Source: Symbioplanes lichenis (GTDB taxonomy: Bacteria > Actinomycetota > Actinomycetes > Mycobacteriales > Micromonosporaceae). From it: 64,000 nt of DNA. This document shows, piece by piece, positions 43,614-51,430 of the stretch. The DNA lies in contig NZ_JAUZQD010000006.1 of assembly GCF_030709675.1 (NCBI RefSeq), forward strand, positions 248,001 to 312,000, read 5' to 3'. The notes beneath the pieces are model-generated. The model made no database searches and was not told where the DNA came from. It saw only the letters and a program-made list of their open reading frames with translations. The stretch's first letter is position 1. Each line of letters starts with the position of its first letter. Made by a program: the position numbers and the translations under genes.

Positions 43614-45589
43614 GCGCCGGGCTGCCGGGGGTCGCGTCGGCCGGGTCGTTGTTCGTCTTCGCCGGCGCCGGGGCGTCCTTCGCGATGCCGGCCGCGCTGC
43701 CGCTCTTCGACCCGATGCGCAATGACATTCTGCGGCAACTTCGGCTGCATGAGTACGTACCCGGGGAGGACCCGCACCGCCCGGAGCTGGAGCGGATCAC
43801 CGAGGGCCTGGCGCCGGAGCCCTTCATGCTCGCCCTGCGCGAGAGCGGCGTGGACGTCGAGGGCTGGCTGGCCCGCACGCTGCGCCCCACCGACCCGGCG
43901 CCGGCCCGCCCCAACGCCGTCCACGTCGCCCTGGCCCAGCTCGCCGGGGCCGGCGCGGCGGTGTGGACGGTCAACTTCGACACGCTCATCGAGGAGGCCG
44001 ACCCGAGTCTGCGCGTGGTCGCGTGGCGCGAGGCCGCCAGCACGCCCGGGGAGATCTACAAGCCGCACGGTTCGCTGCCCGGCCCGCTGATCGTGACGGC
44101 CGACGCGGTGCTGGCCGGGCTGCGGGACGACTGGCGGCGGGCGCTGGCCGACGCGGTACGCGGCCGGACCGTGGTGTTCCTCGGCTACAGCGGCCGCGAC
44201 TTCGACTTCCAGCCGCTGTGGGACGACGTACTCACCGACGCCGCCCGGGTGATCTGGTTCGACCGGCCGAGCGGCGACCCGGAGGCGGCCGAGCAGGAGC
44301 GGGCCCGGCGACGCCGGCTGTTGCGGCGCTGCGTGGAGCGGGACGCCCTGGTCGTGGCCGAGTCGGAGAATCCGTCCGTCGGCTTCGTCGCGTGGTGCCG
44401 GGGCAACGGGCTCGTCACCATGTCTGACGACGAGGTGAAACGGCTGGAGGAGAAGCGTCCGGAGCGCTCGTTCCCGCCGCTGGCCGGCGACCTGGGACGG
44501 GCCGAGGCGAGCATCCGCGGCATCCTGGGTGACTGGCACGGCGCCGTACGCGTGAATCTGCGCAGGCTGCGGCAGGAGCCCGGCCGCCGGCAGACCGCGG
44601 TGGACCTGGTCGCGCAGACCGTCAACAACGCCGGCCGCTGGGTGACGGTGCCGCTGTGGGCCGTCGCCCGCACGCCGGTGCTGCCCGGCCGCGTGCGGAC
44701 GGTCGCCGAGCGCAAGCGGCTGACCGCCCACTCCCGGCTCGGCAACCACCGGCAGGTGCTGCGTGGCACCCGGCGGACCGACGAGACCAGCCTGTCGACG
44801 CTGCTCATCCTGCGCGCGCTGTCGCTGCGCATCACCGGCGACCTCGACGCGGCGGCCGAGACAGCCGCCGAGGCGCACCGGCGAGCCCTGCGCGAGACCA
44901 ACGACGTCCGGGTGGCCCACGCGGCGTACCAGCGGGCGCAGGCTCTGCTGTGGGCGGAACGCCTGGCCGAGTGCCGGTTGTGCCTGGACGAGGAGCTGCG
45001 ACCGGCGGCCGGGCTGGCCGCCGCGCGCTGGGTGGCCTGGGCCGACTTCATCGAGGCGGGCATCGCGCTGCACGAGGGGAACGCCCGGGAGGCGGCCCGC
45101 CACTACGAGCTCGCCCGGCTGCGCTTCGAGGGCGAGGGCAGCATCGACGGGCAGGTCAGCGTCCAGACGGCGCTGCTCGCGCTGTGCCGGATGACCGACC
45201 CCGGCCGGTTCGCCGCCACGCTGGCCACCCTGGAGACGATCCGAGCCGCGAAGACCGCGCAGACCGCCACCTATTTCACCCGCGGGCACCCCTTCACCGA
45301 CGAGGCCGTGCTCGTCGAGCGGGCCGAACACGCCCGGGTGCACGAGGGCGACCTGGCGCACGCCGCCCGCCTGTACGGGCAGGTGGCCGGCTCGCGCTAT
45401 CCGCTCCAGCGGTCCCTCGGCCTGCTCGGCGCCGGGATGATCGCGGTCGAGCGCGGCACCGACCGGGGCGCCCTGACCCGGGCCCGCGACCTCGCCGGCC
45501 GGATCGGCGCCCGCCTGGTCACCCAGCACGCCACCGAGGCGCTCGGCCTGCCGTCCGGCGAGCGGCCCCGGGAGGTCTTTCACTGCTGA
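43610..45589 (+). CDS. SIR2-like domain protein with C-terminal helical (TPR-like) repeats
   Basis: The 659-residue protein has a SIR2-like domain of about 260 residues: FAGAGASFAMP at 17-27, TVNFDTLIEEAD at 120-131, the predicted catalytic His153 in KPHGSLP, and FLGYSGRDFDF at 190-200. The rest is helical and repeat-like (HAAYQRAQALLWAERLAECRL, ARHYELARLRFEGEG, AARLYGQVAG), consistent with TPRs. The architecture, SIR2 plus repeats, is that of NAD-depleting antiphage effectors. ATG at 43610 overlaps the stop of the 2-TM gene. The 3' end overlaps the convergent SnoaL-like gene by 10 bases. Confidence 0.87.
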   Translation: MSAGLPGVASAGSLFVFAGAGASFAMPAALPLFDPMRNDILRQLRLHEYVPGEDPHRPELERITEGLAPEPFMLALRESGVDVEGWLARTLRPTDPAPARPNAVHVALAQLAGAGAAVWTVNFDTLIEEADPSLRVVAWREAASTPGEIYKPHGSLPGPLIVTADAVLAGLRDDWRRALADAVRGRTVVFLGYSGRDFDFQPLWDDVLTDAARVIWFDRPSGDPEAAEQERARRRRLLRRCVERDALVVAESENPSVGFVAWCRGNGLVTMSDDEVKRLEEKRPERSFPPLAGDLGRAEASIRGILGDWHGAVRVNLRRLRQEPGRRQTAVDLVAQTVNNAGRWVTVPLWAVARTPVLPGRVRTVAERKRLTAHSRLGNHRQVLRGTRRTDETSLSTLLILRALSLRITGDLDAAAETAAEAHRRALRETNDVRVAHAAYQRAQALLWAERLAECRLCLDEELRPAAGLAAARWVAWADFIEAGIALHEGNAREAARHYELARLRFEGEGSIDGQVSVQTALLALCRMTDPGRFAATLATLETIRAAKTAQTATYFTRGHPFTDEAVLVERAEHARVHEGDLAHAARLYGQVAGSRYPLQRSLGLLGAGMIAVERGTDRGALTRARDLAGRIGARLVTQHATEALGLPSGERPREVFHC

Positions 45590-45933
45590 AGAGGTACGAC
45601 ATAGGAGTCGACGGCGGCGATCAGGTCCTCGCGGAAGGTGAAGAGGTCGCTGTACGCGAACCGGAACGCTCCCGCCGCCCGAAGCCGCCCGGCGCCCGTG
45701 CCGGTGACGACGACAACATCATCGGCCTCGATCGTGCGGTCGACGGTCAGCTCGGGGCTGCCCTCGAAGGCCGGGTTCTCGATCTCCGAGTCGAACTCGT
45801 CCTTGCCCTTCGTCACGCGCAGCCCGTGAATGCGCCACACGACGTCGTCGGTCAGGCAGGCGAGCACGGCCCCGTGGTCACTGTGGCGAAAGCCGTCCAT
45901 GTAACGGTGCACGGTCGCGATGCGGTCGGTCAT
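45580..45933 (-). CDS. SnoaL-like nuclear-transport-factor-2 fold protein
   Basis: The 117-residue protein (MTDRIATVHRYMDGFRHSDHGAVLACLTDDVVWRIHG) has the SnoaL/NTF2-like start seen in small polyketide cyclase-like and dehydratase-like proteins. A charged cone-shaped fold follows (DRTIEADDVVVVTGTGAGRL). It is the third gene of an ArsR-controlled operon. ATG at 45933 overlaps the SRPBCC stop by 4 bases. Substrate unknown. Confidence 0.85.
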   Translation of the reverse strand: MTDRIATVHRYMDGFRHSDHGAVLACLTDDVVWRIHGLRVTKGKDEFDSEIENPAFEGSPELTVDRTIEADDVVVVTGTGAGRLRAAGAFRFAYSDLFTFREDLIAAVDSYVVPLQQ

Positions 45934-46352
45934 CGTGGTCCTTCCACTAGTCGTTGCAGCTGGTCGAGGATGCCGTCGAGACCCGTACGCGCCTGCTCGG
46001 TGCGCAGCTCGGGCGGCAGGCGGCGCTGGTGGACGGTGACTCTCGTGCCGCCCGGGACGGGATCGAGCCGGATCTCGGTGCGGATGCCGGTGCGCGGCTC
46101 GGCGAGCACCAGCCGGCGGGGCTCGTCGACGATCTCGTAGCGGAAGACGAGCCGGCCGCCCGTGCCGTCCGGTCCGCGGGTCTCCAGCTCGAAGTGGCCG
46201 CCCACGCGCAGGTCGACGGTCACGGAGTCCGCCGGGACGGTCGCGTGGTCGCCGCCCCAGAAGGCGGCCAGGTGCTCCGGCGTCGTGAACACCCGCCACA
46301 CGAGCGCGATGTCCGCGTCGAGCCGCCGGGTGGCGATGAGCTGGTCGGTCAC
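45930..46352 (-). CDS. SRPBCC (AHSA1-like) domain protein
   Basis: The 140-residue START-like protein has the AHSA1 pattern: IATRRLDADIALVWRVFTTPEHLAAFWGG at the start, VDLRVGGHFELETRGPDG, and a C-terminal helix (LDGILDQLQRLVEG). Such proteins are very often encoded beside an ArsR repressor in actinomycetes and bind hydrophobic ligands. GTG at 46352 overlaps the ArsR stop (GTGA). A longer frame upstream is inside the ArsR gene. Confidence 0.92.
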   Translation of the reverse strand: MTDQLIATRRLDADIALVWRVFTTPEHLAAFWGGDHATVPADSVTVDLRVGGHFELETRGPDGTGGRLVFRYEIVDEPRRLVLAEPRTGIRTEIRLDPVPGGTRVTVHQRRLPPELRTEQARTGLDGILDQLQRLVEGPR

Positions 46353-46684
46353 CCGTCCGCCGCCCGCACCGCGGCGAGGTGGTCCTCGAGCCGGTCCAGC
46401 CGGGACTCCCACTGCCGCTGCTGCTCGGTGATCCAGCCGGCCAGCTCGCGCATGCGCCCGGCGTTGAGCCGGCACGGGCGGCGCTGGCCGTCGACGCGCT
46501 GCTCGATGAGCCCGCAGCGGCGCAGGATCCCGACGTGCCGGGAGATCGCCTGCTGGGTCAGGTCGAACGGCTCGGCCAGCTCGCGCACGGTCGCGTCACC
46601 GTCGGCGAGCCGGGCCACGATCGCCCGCCGTGTGCTGTCCGCCAGGGCGGCGAAGGCCGCGTCGAGATCGAGGACATCGGGCAT
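46349..46684 (-). CDS. ArsR-family winged-helix repressor
   Basis: The 111-residue regulator has a winged helix-turn-helix (AFAALADSTRRAIVARLADGDA, ELAEPFDLTQQAISRHVGILRRCGLIEQR, residues 9-65). It lacks the ELCVCDL metal site, so it is of the non-metal ArsR type that controls SRPBCC genes. It heads a three-gene operon (ArsR, SRPBCC, SnoaL) joined by 4-base overlaps. A strong dyad lies at 46698-46733, immediately upstream, and is its probable operator. Confidence 0.93.
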   Translation of the reverse strand: MPDVLDLDAAFAALADSTRRAIVARLADGDATVRELAEPFDLTQQAISRHVGILRRCGLIEQRVDGQRRPCRLNAGRMRELAGWITEQQRQWESRLDRLEDHLAAVRAADG

Positions 46685-46697
46685 GCCCCGACCCTAT

Positions 46698-46733
46698 AAA
46701 CAACGGATCGCTTGTACAAGGCTTTCGTTGTTT
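46698..46733. promoter_or_regulatory. 36-bp nested palindrome, probable ArsR operator
   Basis: The outer arms AAACAACG (46698-46705) and CGTTGTTT (46726-46733) and the perfect inner palindrome CTTGTACAAG (46711-46720) share one centre, with 5-base spacers on both sides. In total 14 of 18 base pairs of the dyad match. It begins 14 bases upstream of the ArsR start and also covers the last codon region of the CATRA gene. This is a textbook position for an autoregulatory operator. Confidence 0.75.
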
Positions 46734-48906
46734 ACGTGAACCGGGTGAGGTCGAGCCAGTCGGTGCCGTCGGTGCGGACCTCGTAGCCCAGCCGCCGCAG
46801 CCGCTCGGCCAGCTGATGCAGGCCGAGGACGCCGGCGCCGTGGATGTGGACGGAGTCGCGGCCGGCCAGGTCGCCGGGCAGGGTCGCGGGGCCGAGGCGG
46901 ACGAGGATGGTGCGGTCGGGCTGCAGGGCGACGGCCATGCCCGCCAGGACGTCCGGCGACGCGCCCGGGGCGAAGAGGACCACCGCGGCGGTGTGCTCGG
47001 CGAACGCCTGCTGCAGGACTTTCATGCGCTCGGGGGCCGCGCTGCCCGTACGGGCGACGAGCTGTTCCCACTCCAGGGGGCGCAGGCCGATCGCGCGCAG
47101 GAAGCCGAACAGCGCCGAGCGGGCCCGGTCGTCGTCGCCGTGGATGACGAAGACGTCGCGCGTGCCCGGCGCTGTCGTCGTCTCCTCGGCCTTCTCCGGA
47201 CGCGGTTCGGCGGGCGGCGCACCGGTCCAGAGCCAGGCCTGCTTGTCTAAGGTCTTGACCCGCACCCGTACGGGCGTGAAGTGCGCCGCATCGAGACCGG
47301 GATAGCCCTCGGCGACCACGTCGGCGTGCAACCGGTCGGAGACCAGCGCGACCAGGTCGGCGCCGGGGTGGTCGGTCACGGCCCGGCGCAGGGCGTCGCT
47401 GTCGAGCAGCCGGCCCGTCTCGATGATCGTGGCGCCGGTGAAGCCGATGTCCGACGGGGTGAACGGGCCGGTGGTCACCGACAGCCGCAGCCGGATCCGC
47501 TCCTCGGGGTGTTCGGCGTTGTCGGCCGTCACCTGGGCCCGCCATCCGTTGAGCAGCCGGGGCAACGCCTCGTGCGGCTGGACCCCGGCCGGCAGCACCA
47601 CCATCATCCCGTCGCCGGCGTCCTGCCGGTCGCTGTCGTGCAGCGCGACCCCGACGCCGGACAGGACGCGTTCGACGATGCCGGCCAGCCGGCGCTGGAT
47701 CTCGAACTGCCGTGGGGTCGTCCGGTCGCTGTAGCGGACCACGTCGACCCCGAAGCCCATCCGCTGCTCGGTGCGCCCGCCCGGGGCGCGAGCCGGCGCC
47801 GCCACGGGAGCCGGCCGCTCGAGGACCGACCGGGCGGGCGGCTGCGGGGCCGGCGCCGGGATCAGGTGCCGCGTCTGCTCGGCCCGGGTCTGCACCTGCC
47901 GCAGGAAGTAGACGTCGTCGTCCAGCCACTGCGCCAGCGCGGGCGCGAGGGCCCGGTCTGCGGGCAGCGGGTCCTTGATCGCCGACCCGAGGTTGTCGCG
48001 GGCGATCTCCACGCTGCGCTGCATCCAGCTCAGCGCCTGCACCGTCGCGGCCACGGTGGCCTGGTCCGCCGCCAGCCCGGCCGCCTCGGCCGCGAGCCCG
48101 TCGGCGCCGTCGGGCCCCTCCAGCAGGTCGGTGATGCGGTCGAGCCGGGCGGCGGTCCGGTCGCGCACAGCGGCGACCTGGGCACCATTGCCGCGTACGC
48201 GCGCCGCGTACCGAAGTTTCGCCGCGTGCAACAGATAGCGGCCGAGCGGCGGTAACGCCACGTCCCCCGCGCTCCACGTGAACCGGCTCAGTCGCGCGTC
48301 CTCGTCCGGGCGCCCGAGCACCACGAGCCGCCGGCTCACGCCCTCCCCGCCCGGCGTCACCTCCCACAGCGTGAAGTCGTCGACCGTGGTCGGCCGCGTC
48401 CACCACTGGCTCGCGTCGTCGTCCTGGGACGGCAGCGCCGAGCGTACGTCCGCCCGGTCCGGATGCGGCGTCTTGGCCTGATAGACGGTCGCCGCACCGA
48501 GCAGCGCCCCGACGCCGGCGCGGGTCAGGGTGCGCCACCAGCGGGCGTACTCGTACCAGCCGGGCGGGGTTGCCGCGCCGAGCCGCATCCGGCGCCGGGA
48601 AGGGGCCAGCGGGGCCGCCATGACCAGGGAGAAGTTGAGCACGTCGTGCTCGCGGCGCAGGACGGCCTGGAAGTTGACCGCCTGGTCCTGCAGGCCGGCC
48701 AGGGCGCCTTCCCGGGTGGCCCGCGGATCGCCCGGCAGCGCCGGGGGCAGGTCGGTCCCGTCGATCGGGTGGGTCATGGCCAGCTGGGTCCGGCAGGCGT
48801 CCCAGAGCTGCTCGATCTGGGCGAGCGCCGCCTCCACGCCGGGCCCGTCGAGCGGCGCGTAGAGGTGCGCCACGAATTCCTGGTCATCGAGCCGGGTGGT
48901 CGCCAC
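46732..48906 (-). CDS. CATRA conflict-system protein with nucleotide-cyclase-like and TIR-like domains
   Basis: The 724-residue protein has three parts. Residues 1-345 match the CATRA region (YAPLDGPGVEAALAQIEQLWDACR, TPPGWYEYARWWRTLTRAGVGALLGAA, LGRYLLHAAKLRYAARVRGN). A Pro-rich linker spans 348-380. Residues 382-562 resemble a class III nucleotide cyclase, with metal-binding Asp candidates at 388 (VDVVRYSD) and 432 (AGDGMMVVLP) and Arg499 in GRLLD; the usual Asn is Ile here. Residues 582-705 form a TIR-like (PCTIR/CAP12) domain (RDVFVIHGDDDRARSALFGFLRAIGL, DRTILVRLG). The catalytic Glu of the NVLFEAG motif is missing (PDVLAGMA). GTG at 48906 follows GGAGGAG. This reads as a single-chain signal-making and effector protein; biochemistry is inferred. 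Confidence 0.82.
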   Translation of the reverse strand: MATTRLDDQEFVAHLYAPLDGPGVEAALAQIEQLWDACRTQLAMTHPIDGTDLPPALPGDPRATREGALAGLQDQAVNFQAVLRREHDVLNFSLVMAAPLAPSRRRMRLGAATPPGWYEYARWWRTLTRAGVGALLGAATVYQAKTPHPDRADVRSALPSQDDDASQWWTRPTTVDDFTLWEVTPGGEGVSRRLVVLGRPDEDARLSRFTWSAGDVALPPLGRYLLHAAKLRYAARVRGNGAQVAAVRDRTAARLDRITDLLEGPDGADGLAAEAAGLAADQATVAATVQALSWMQRSVEIARDNLGSAIKDPLPADRALAPALAQWLDDDVYFLRQVQTRAEQTRHLIPAPAPQPPARSVLERPAPVAAPARAPGGRTEQRMGFGVDVVRYSDRTTPRQFEIQRRLAGIVERVLSGVGVALHDSDRQDAGDGMMVVLPAGVQPHEALPRLLNGWRAQVTADNAEHPEERIRLRLSVTTGPFTPSDIGFTGATIIETGRLLDSDALRRAVTDHPGADLVALVSDRLHADVVAEGYPGLDAAHFTPVRVRVKTLDKQAWLWTGAPPAEPRPEKAEETTTAPGTRDVFVIHGDDDRARSALFGFLRAIGLRPLEWEQLVARTGSAAPERMKVLQQAFAEHTAAVVLFAPGASPDVLAGMAVALQPDRTILVRLGPATLPGDLAGRDSVHIHGAGVLGLHQLAERLRRLGYEVRTDGTDWLDLTRFT

Positions 48907-49258
48907 TGCTCTCCTCCGTAGGCGCCGCCCGGCGCTGCTCGCTCGTCGAGGCCGGCGCCGCCCGGCGCTGCTCGCGCACCAGGGCGTGGACCAGGGTGTT
49001 GCGGCGCTCGAGGACCGGTTCGGGGATGCCGTCCACGCCGGCGGTGCCGATCCGCAGCGCACGCACCGGCCCGCTCAGCTCCAGGTAGGCGACGGCCGCG
49101 CGGACCTCGTCGGCGTCCCCCGCCGCGAAGGCGGCCGCGATCCGGCCGAGCAGCCGGTCCACCTGGGACCATCGGTCCGGCACCAGCTGCCACAGCACCA
49201 GATCCTGCAGGACGTCGAGCGCGTCCCCGACCGTCTCGGCGTCCCAGCCGTCATCCAT
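48884..49258 (-). CDS. CATRA system-associated small protein
   Basis: The 124-residue protein (MDDGWDAETVGDALDVLQDL) has the CATRA-associated signature QLVPDRWSQVDRLLGRIAAAF, AAVAYLELSGPVRALRIGT, found in small proteins encoded next to CATRA genes. The C-terminal tail has an 11-residue duplication (EQRRAAPASTS then EQRRAAPTEES). It overlaps the start of the large CATRA gene by 23 bases in another frame, so the two are coupled. The molecular role, perhaps a regulator or sensor subunit, is unknown. ATG at 49258 is preferred; GTG three codons upstream is possible. Confidence 0.8.
   Translation of the reverse strand: MDDGWDAETVGDALDVLQDLVLWQLVPDRWSQVDRLLGRIAAAFAAGDADEVRAAVAYLELSGPVRALRIGTAGVDGIPEPVLERRNTLVHALVREQRRAAPASTSEQRRAAPTEESSGDHPAR
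48921..48975. repeat. 22-bp direct repeat in the CATRA-associated gene
   Basis: Identical 22-base copies at 48921-48942 and 48954-48975 are 33 bases apart (11 codons) and produce the duplicated EQRRAAP peptide. The pattern indicates an in-frame duplication near the 3' end of the gene. Confidence 0.85.
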
Positions 49259-49402
49259 GTCACGCACCCTAGTCACCAGCCTCCCGCTGACGGCTCGCCC
49301 GAACCACCGACCCGTTCCGGTTGACCGACGGCGGCGCCGTCCGGCCGGGTCATGACCGGCTCTGCCGGACACGGGCGATCGGCAGCGGTCATGATGGTCG
49401 GC

Positions 49403-50425
49403 ATGGAGCTCATGCGGGCCTTCGTGCTCACCGCGCCGGAGAAGTTCGCCGTGGAGGAGGTGCCGGTGCCCGTGGCCGGGCCCGGGGAGGCCGTGGTGGA
49501 GGTCGCCCGGGTGGGGGTGTGCGGGACGGACTTCGAGTTCTACACCGGGGCGATGGCCTATCTGCACTCGGGCCACGCGGCCTATCCGATGCGGATCGGG
49601 CACGAGTGGTGCGGGACCGTGACGGCCGTCGGGGCGGGCACCGATCCGGCGTGGGTCGGGCGGCGGGTCATGGGCGACACCATGCTCGGCGACGGGACCT
49701 GCCGGCTGTGCCTGCGGGGCCGCCGGCACGTCTGCGAGCAGCGGCAGGAGGTCGGCATCCGGGGTGGCCGGCCCGGCGCGCTGGCCGAGCGGCTCGCGGT
49801 GCCGGTCTCCTCGCTGCACCACCTGCCCGACGACGTGGACGACGTCCTGGGCGCCCTGGTCGAGCCGGGTGGCAACGCGTGGCGCGCCGCCCGGGCCGCC
49901 GCCGTGGGCCCGGAGGACCGGGCGCTGGTCCTGGGCCCCGGCACGATCGGGCTGCTCACGGCCATGTTCCTGCGGGCGTCCGGCGCCGAGGTGCACGTGC
50001 TCGGGGTGGCGCCGGAGTCCCTCGGCTTCGCCCGGGACCTGGGCTTCGAGCACGCCTGGACCTGGGACGACCTACCGGAGCTGCCTTTCGACGCGGTGGT
50101 CGACGCGAGCACGGGCGTGGACTCGCCAGCCCGGGCCCTCGAGCTGGTCGAGCCCGGCGGGCGGATCGTCGGCATCGGGCTGGCCGGGGAACCGAGCCTG
50201 ATCGACACCCGGTCGCTGGTGCTCAAGGACGTCGTCGCGATCGGCATCCTGTCCGCTTCGCCCGGGCTTGCCCCCACCATCGACGCGTACGCCCGGCAGC
50301 TCATCGATCCCCGTCCCCTGGTCGCCGCGACCGTCGGGCTGGCCGGGGCCGGCGCCGTCCTGGCGGGCGAGCGTCCCCCCGGGGCGGGCGCGGGGCCCAA
50401 AATTCACGTCGACCCCCACATCTGA
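49403..50425 (+). CDS. Zinc-containing alcohol dehydrogenase-like (sorbitol/threonine dehydrogenase type)
   Basis: The 340-residue MDR enzyme has the catalytic zinc site VGVCGTDFEFYTG near residues 38-50 and GHEWCGTVTAVG near 67-78. The structural zinc loop near 95-110 (DGTCRLCLRGRRHVCE) appears to have Asp in place of the first of the usual four Cys. The nucleotide-binding part is VLGPGTIGLLTAMFLRASGA near 174-193. It likely oxidises a polyol or amino alcohol with NAD(P)+. ATG at 49403 or 49412 is the start. It stands alone, divergent from the CATRA genes. Confidence 0.88.
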   Translation: MELMRAFVLTAPEKFAVEEVPVPVAGPGEAVVEVARVGVCGTDFEFYTGAMAYLHSGHAAYPMRIGHEWCGTVTAVGAGTDPAWVGRRVMGDTMLGDGTCRLCLRGRRHVCEQRQEVGIRGGRPGALAERLAVPVSSLHHLPDDVDDVLGALVEPGGNAWRAARAAAVGPEDRALVLGPGTIGLLTAMFLRASGAEVHVLGVAPESLGFARDLGFEHAWTWDDLPELPFDAVVDASTGVDSPARALELVEPGGRIVGIGLAGEPSLIDTRSLVLKDVVAIGILSASPGLAPTIDAYARQLIDPRPLVAATVGLAGAGAVLAGERPPGAGAGPKIHVDPHI

Positions 50426-50588
50426 GGCCGGGGGGTGGCCGGGCTTGCGAACGAGTGGCAGACTTCGCCGAAAAGGCGGGTGTCCGGGGCAACCGGCGAC
50501 CGTCACATAACCGTCATGGAACTGAACATTCTCTTCCACCCACGCGTTATAGCTGTAGGGGGACAACGAGAACCGGGTGGTGAGCACC

Positions 50589-50861
50589 ATGGCAGCCAAG
50601 GACCAGCGGCGGCAGTTCGAGGACATCGTCGCCCGCTTGACCGCGGACGATCCCGACTTCGCCGAGACGATGCGCGCGGGGCGCAGCAGCCTGAGCACGG
50701 CTGCGCGGGTCACGCTGGCCGTGGCCGGCGCGATCGTGTGGGGCCTGTTGTCCGTGCTGATGGTCGCGTGGCGCACGCCCGGCGTCATCCTGACGATCGC
50801 GGTCGTCCTCGTCACCCTCGCCGTCGCGATCACCCGCGAGCGCCGCAACCAGCGCCTCTGA
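50589..50861 (+). CDS. DUF3040-family small membrane protein
   Basis: The 90-residue protein begins [26 protein letters not shown], the DUF3040 N-terminal helix, and has two hydrophobic helices ([24 protein letters not shown] and [20 protein letters not shown]). GTG codons at 50577 and 50580 are alternative starts. The family is common in actinomycetes and its function is unknown. Confidence 0.8.
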   Translation: MAAKDQRRQFEDIVARLTADDPDFAETMRAGRSSLSTAARVTLAVAGAIVWGLLSVLMVAWRTPGVILTIAVVLVTLAVAITRERRNQRL

Positions 50862-50942
50862 CCCGCCCGCCCCGCACCACGCGCCCTCGAGCCCGCGCGC
50901 CGCACCGCCCAGCCCTGGGCCCCGCGCGCCGCCCCGCCCCCG

Positions 50943-51430
50943 CCAGCGCCTCGAACGTCGCCGGGTCGCCGGTCGCGTGGTAGTCCGTGGCGCCGAAGGC
51001 CAGCCCGTCGTCCTTCTTGCCCAGCGTCTGCGACAGCACGGTCACCTCGGCGCCCATCGCGGCGGCGATCTTCACGGCCATGTGCCCGAGACCGCCCATC
51101 CCGACGACGGCCACGCGCAGGCCGGCCTTCCAGTGCGCCGGCGGCGAGTACGTCGTGATGCCCGCACCCAACAGCGGGGCGGCCTTCTCGTACGGAATCG
51201 ACGACGGCACCCGCAGCACGAAGTCCTCGTCCACCACCACGTGCGTCGAGTAGCCGCCCTGCGTGATCGTGCCGACCCGGTCACCGACGGCGTGCTTGGT
51301 GACCTCGGCGCCGACCTCGGTGACCACGCCGACGATCTCGTACCCGACGGTCAGCGGGTACGCCACCCCGCCCCACTCCCCGCGCACGGTGTGGATGTCT
51401 GAGTGGCAGATCCCGGCGTACGGGGACCGA
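50943..51430 (-). pseudogene. Alcohol dehydrogenase (CAD/YahK-like) with multiple deletions
   Basis: Reading down from about 51430, the minus strand encodes [18 protein letters not shown] (zinc-site start), [26 protein letters not shown] and [22 protein letters not shown]. It continues with [46 protein letters not shown], and ends at ATFEALAG. Compared with the family the first 30 or so residues are gone, the structural zinc loop between GDRVG and TITQGGYS is deleted, and the C-terminal third is missing. The last conserved residues run into unrelated GC-rich sequence. The remnant abuts the amylase stop directly. It cannot make a working enzyme. Confidence 0.85.
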
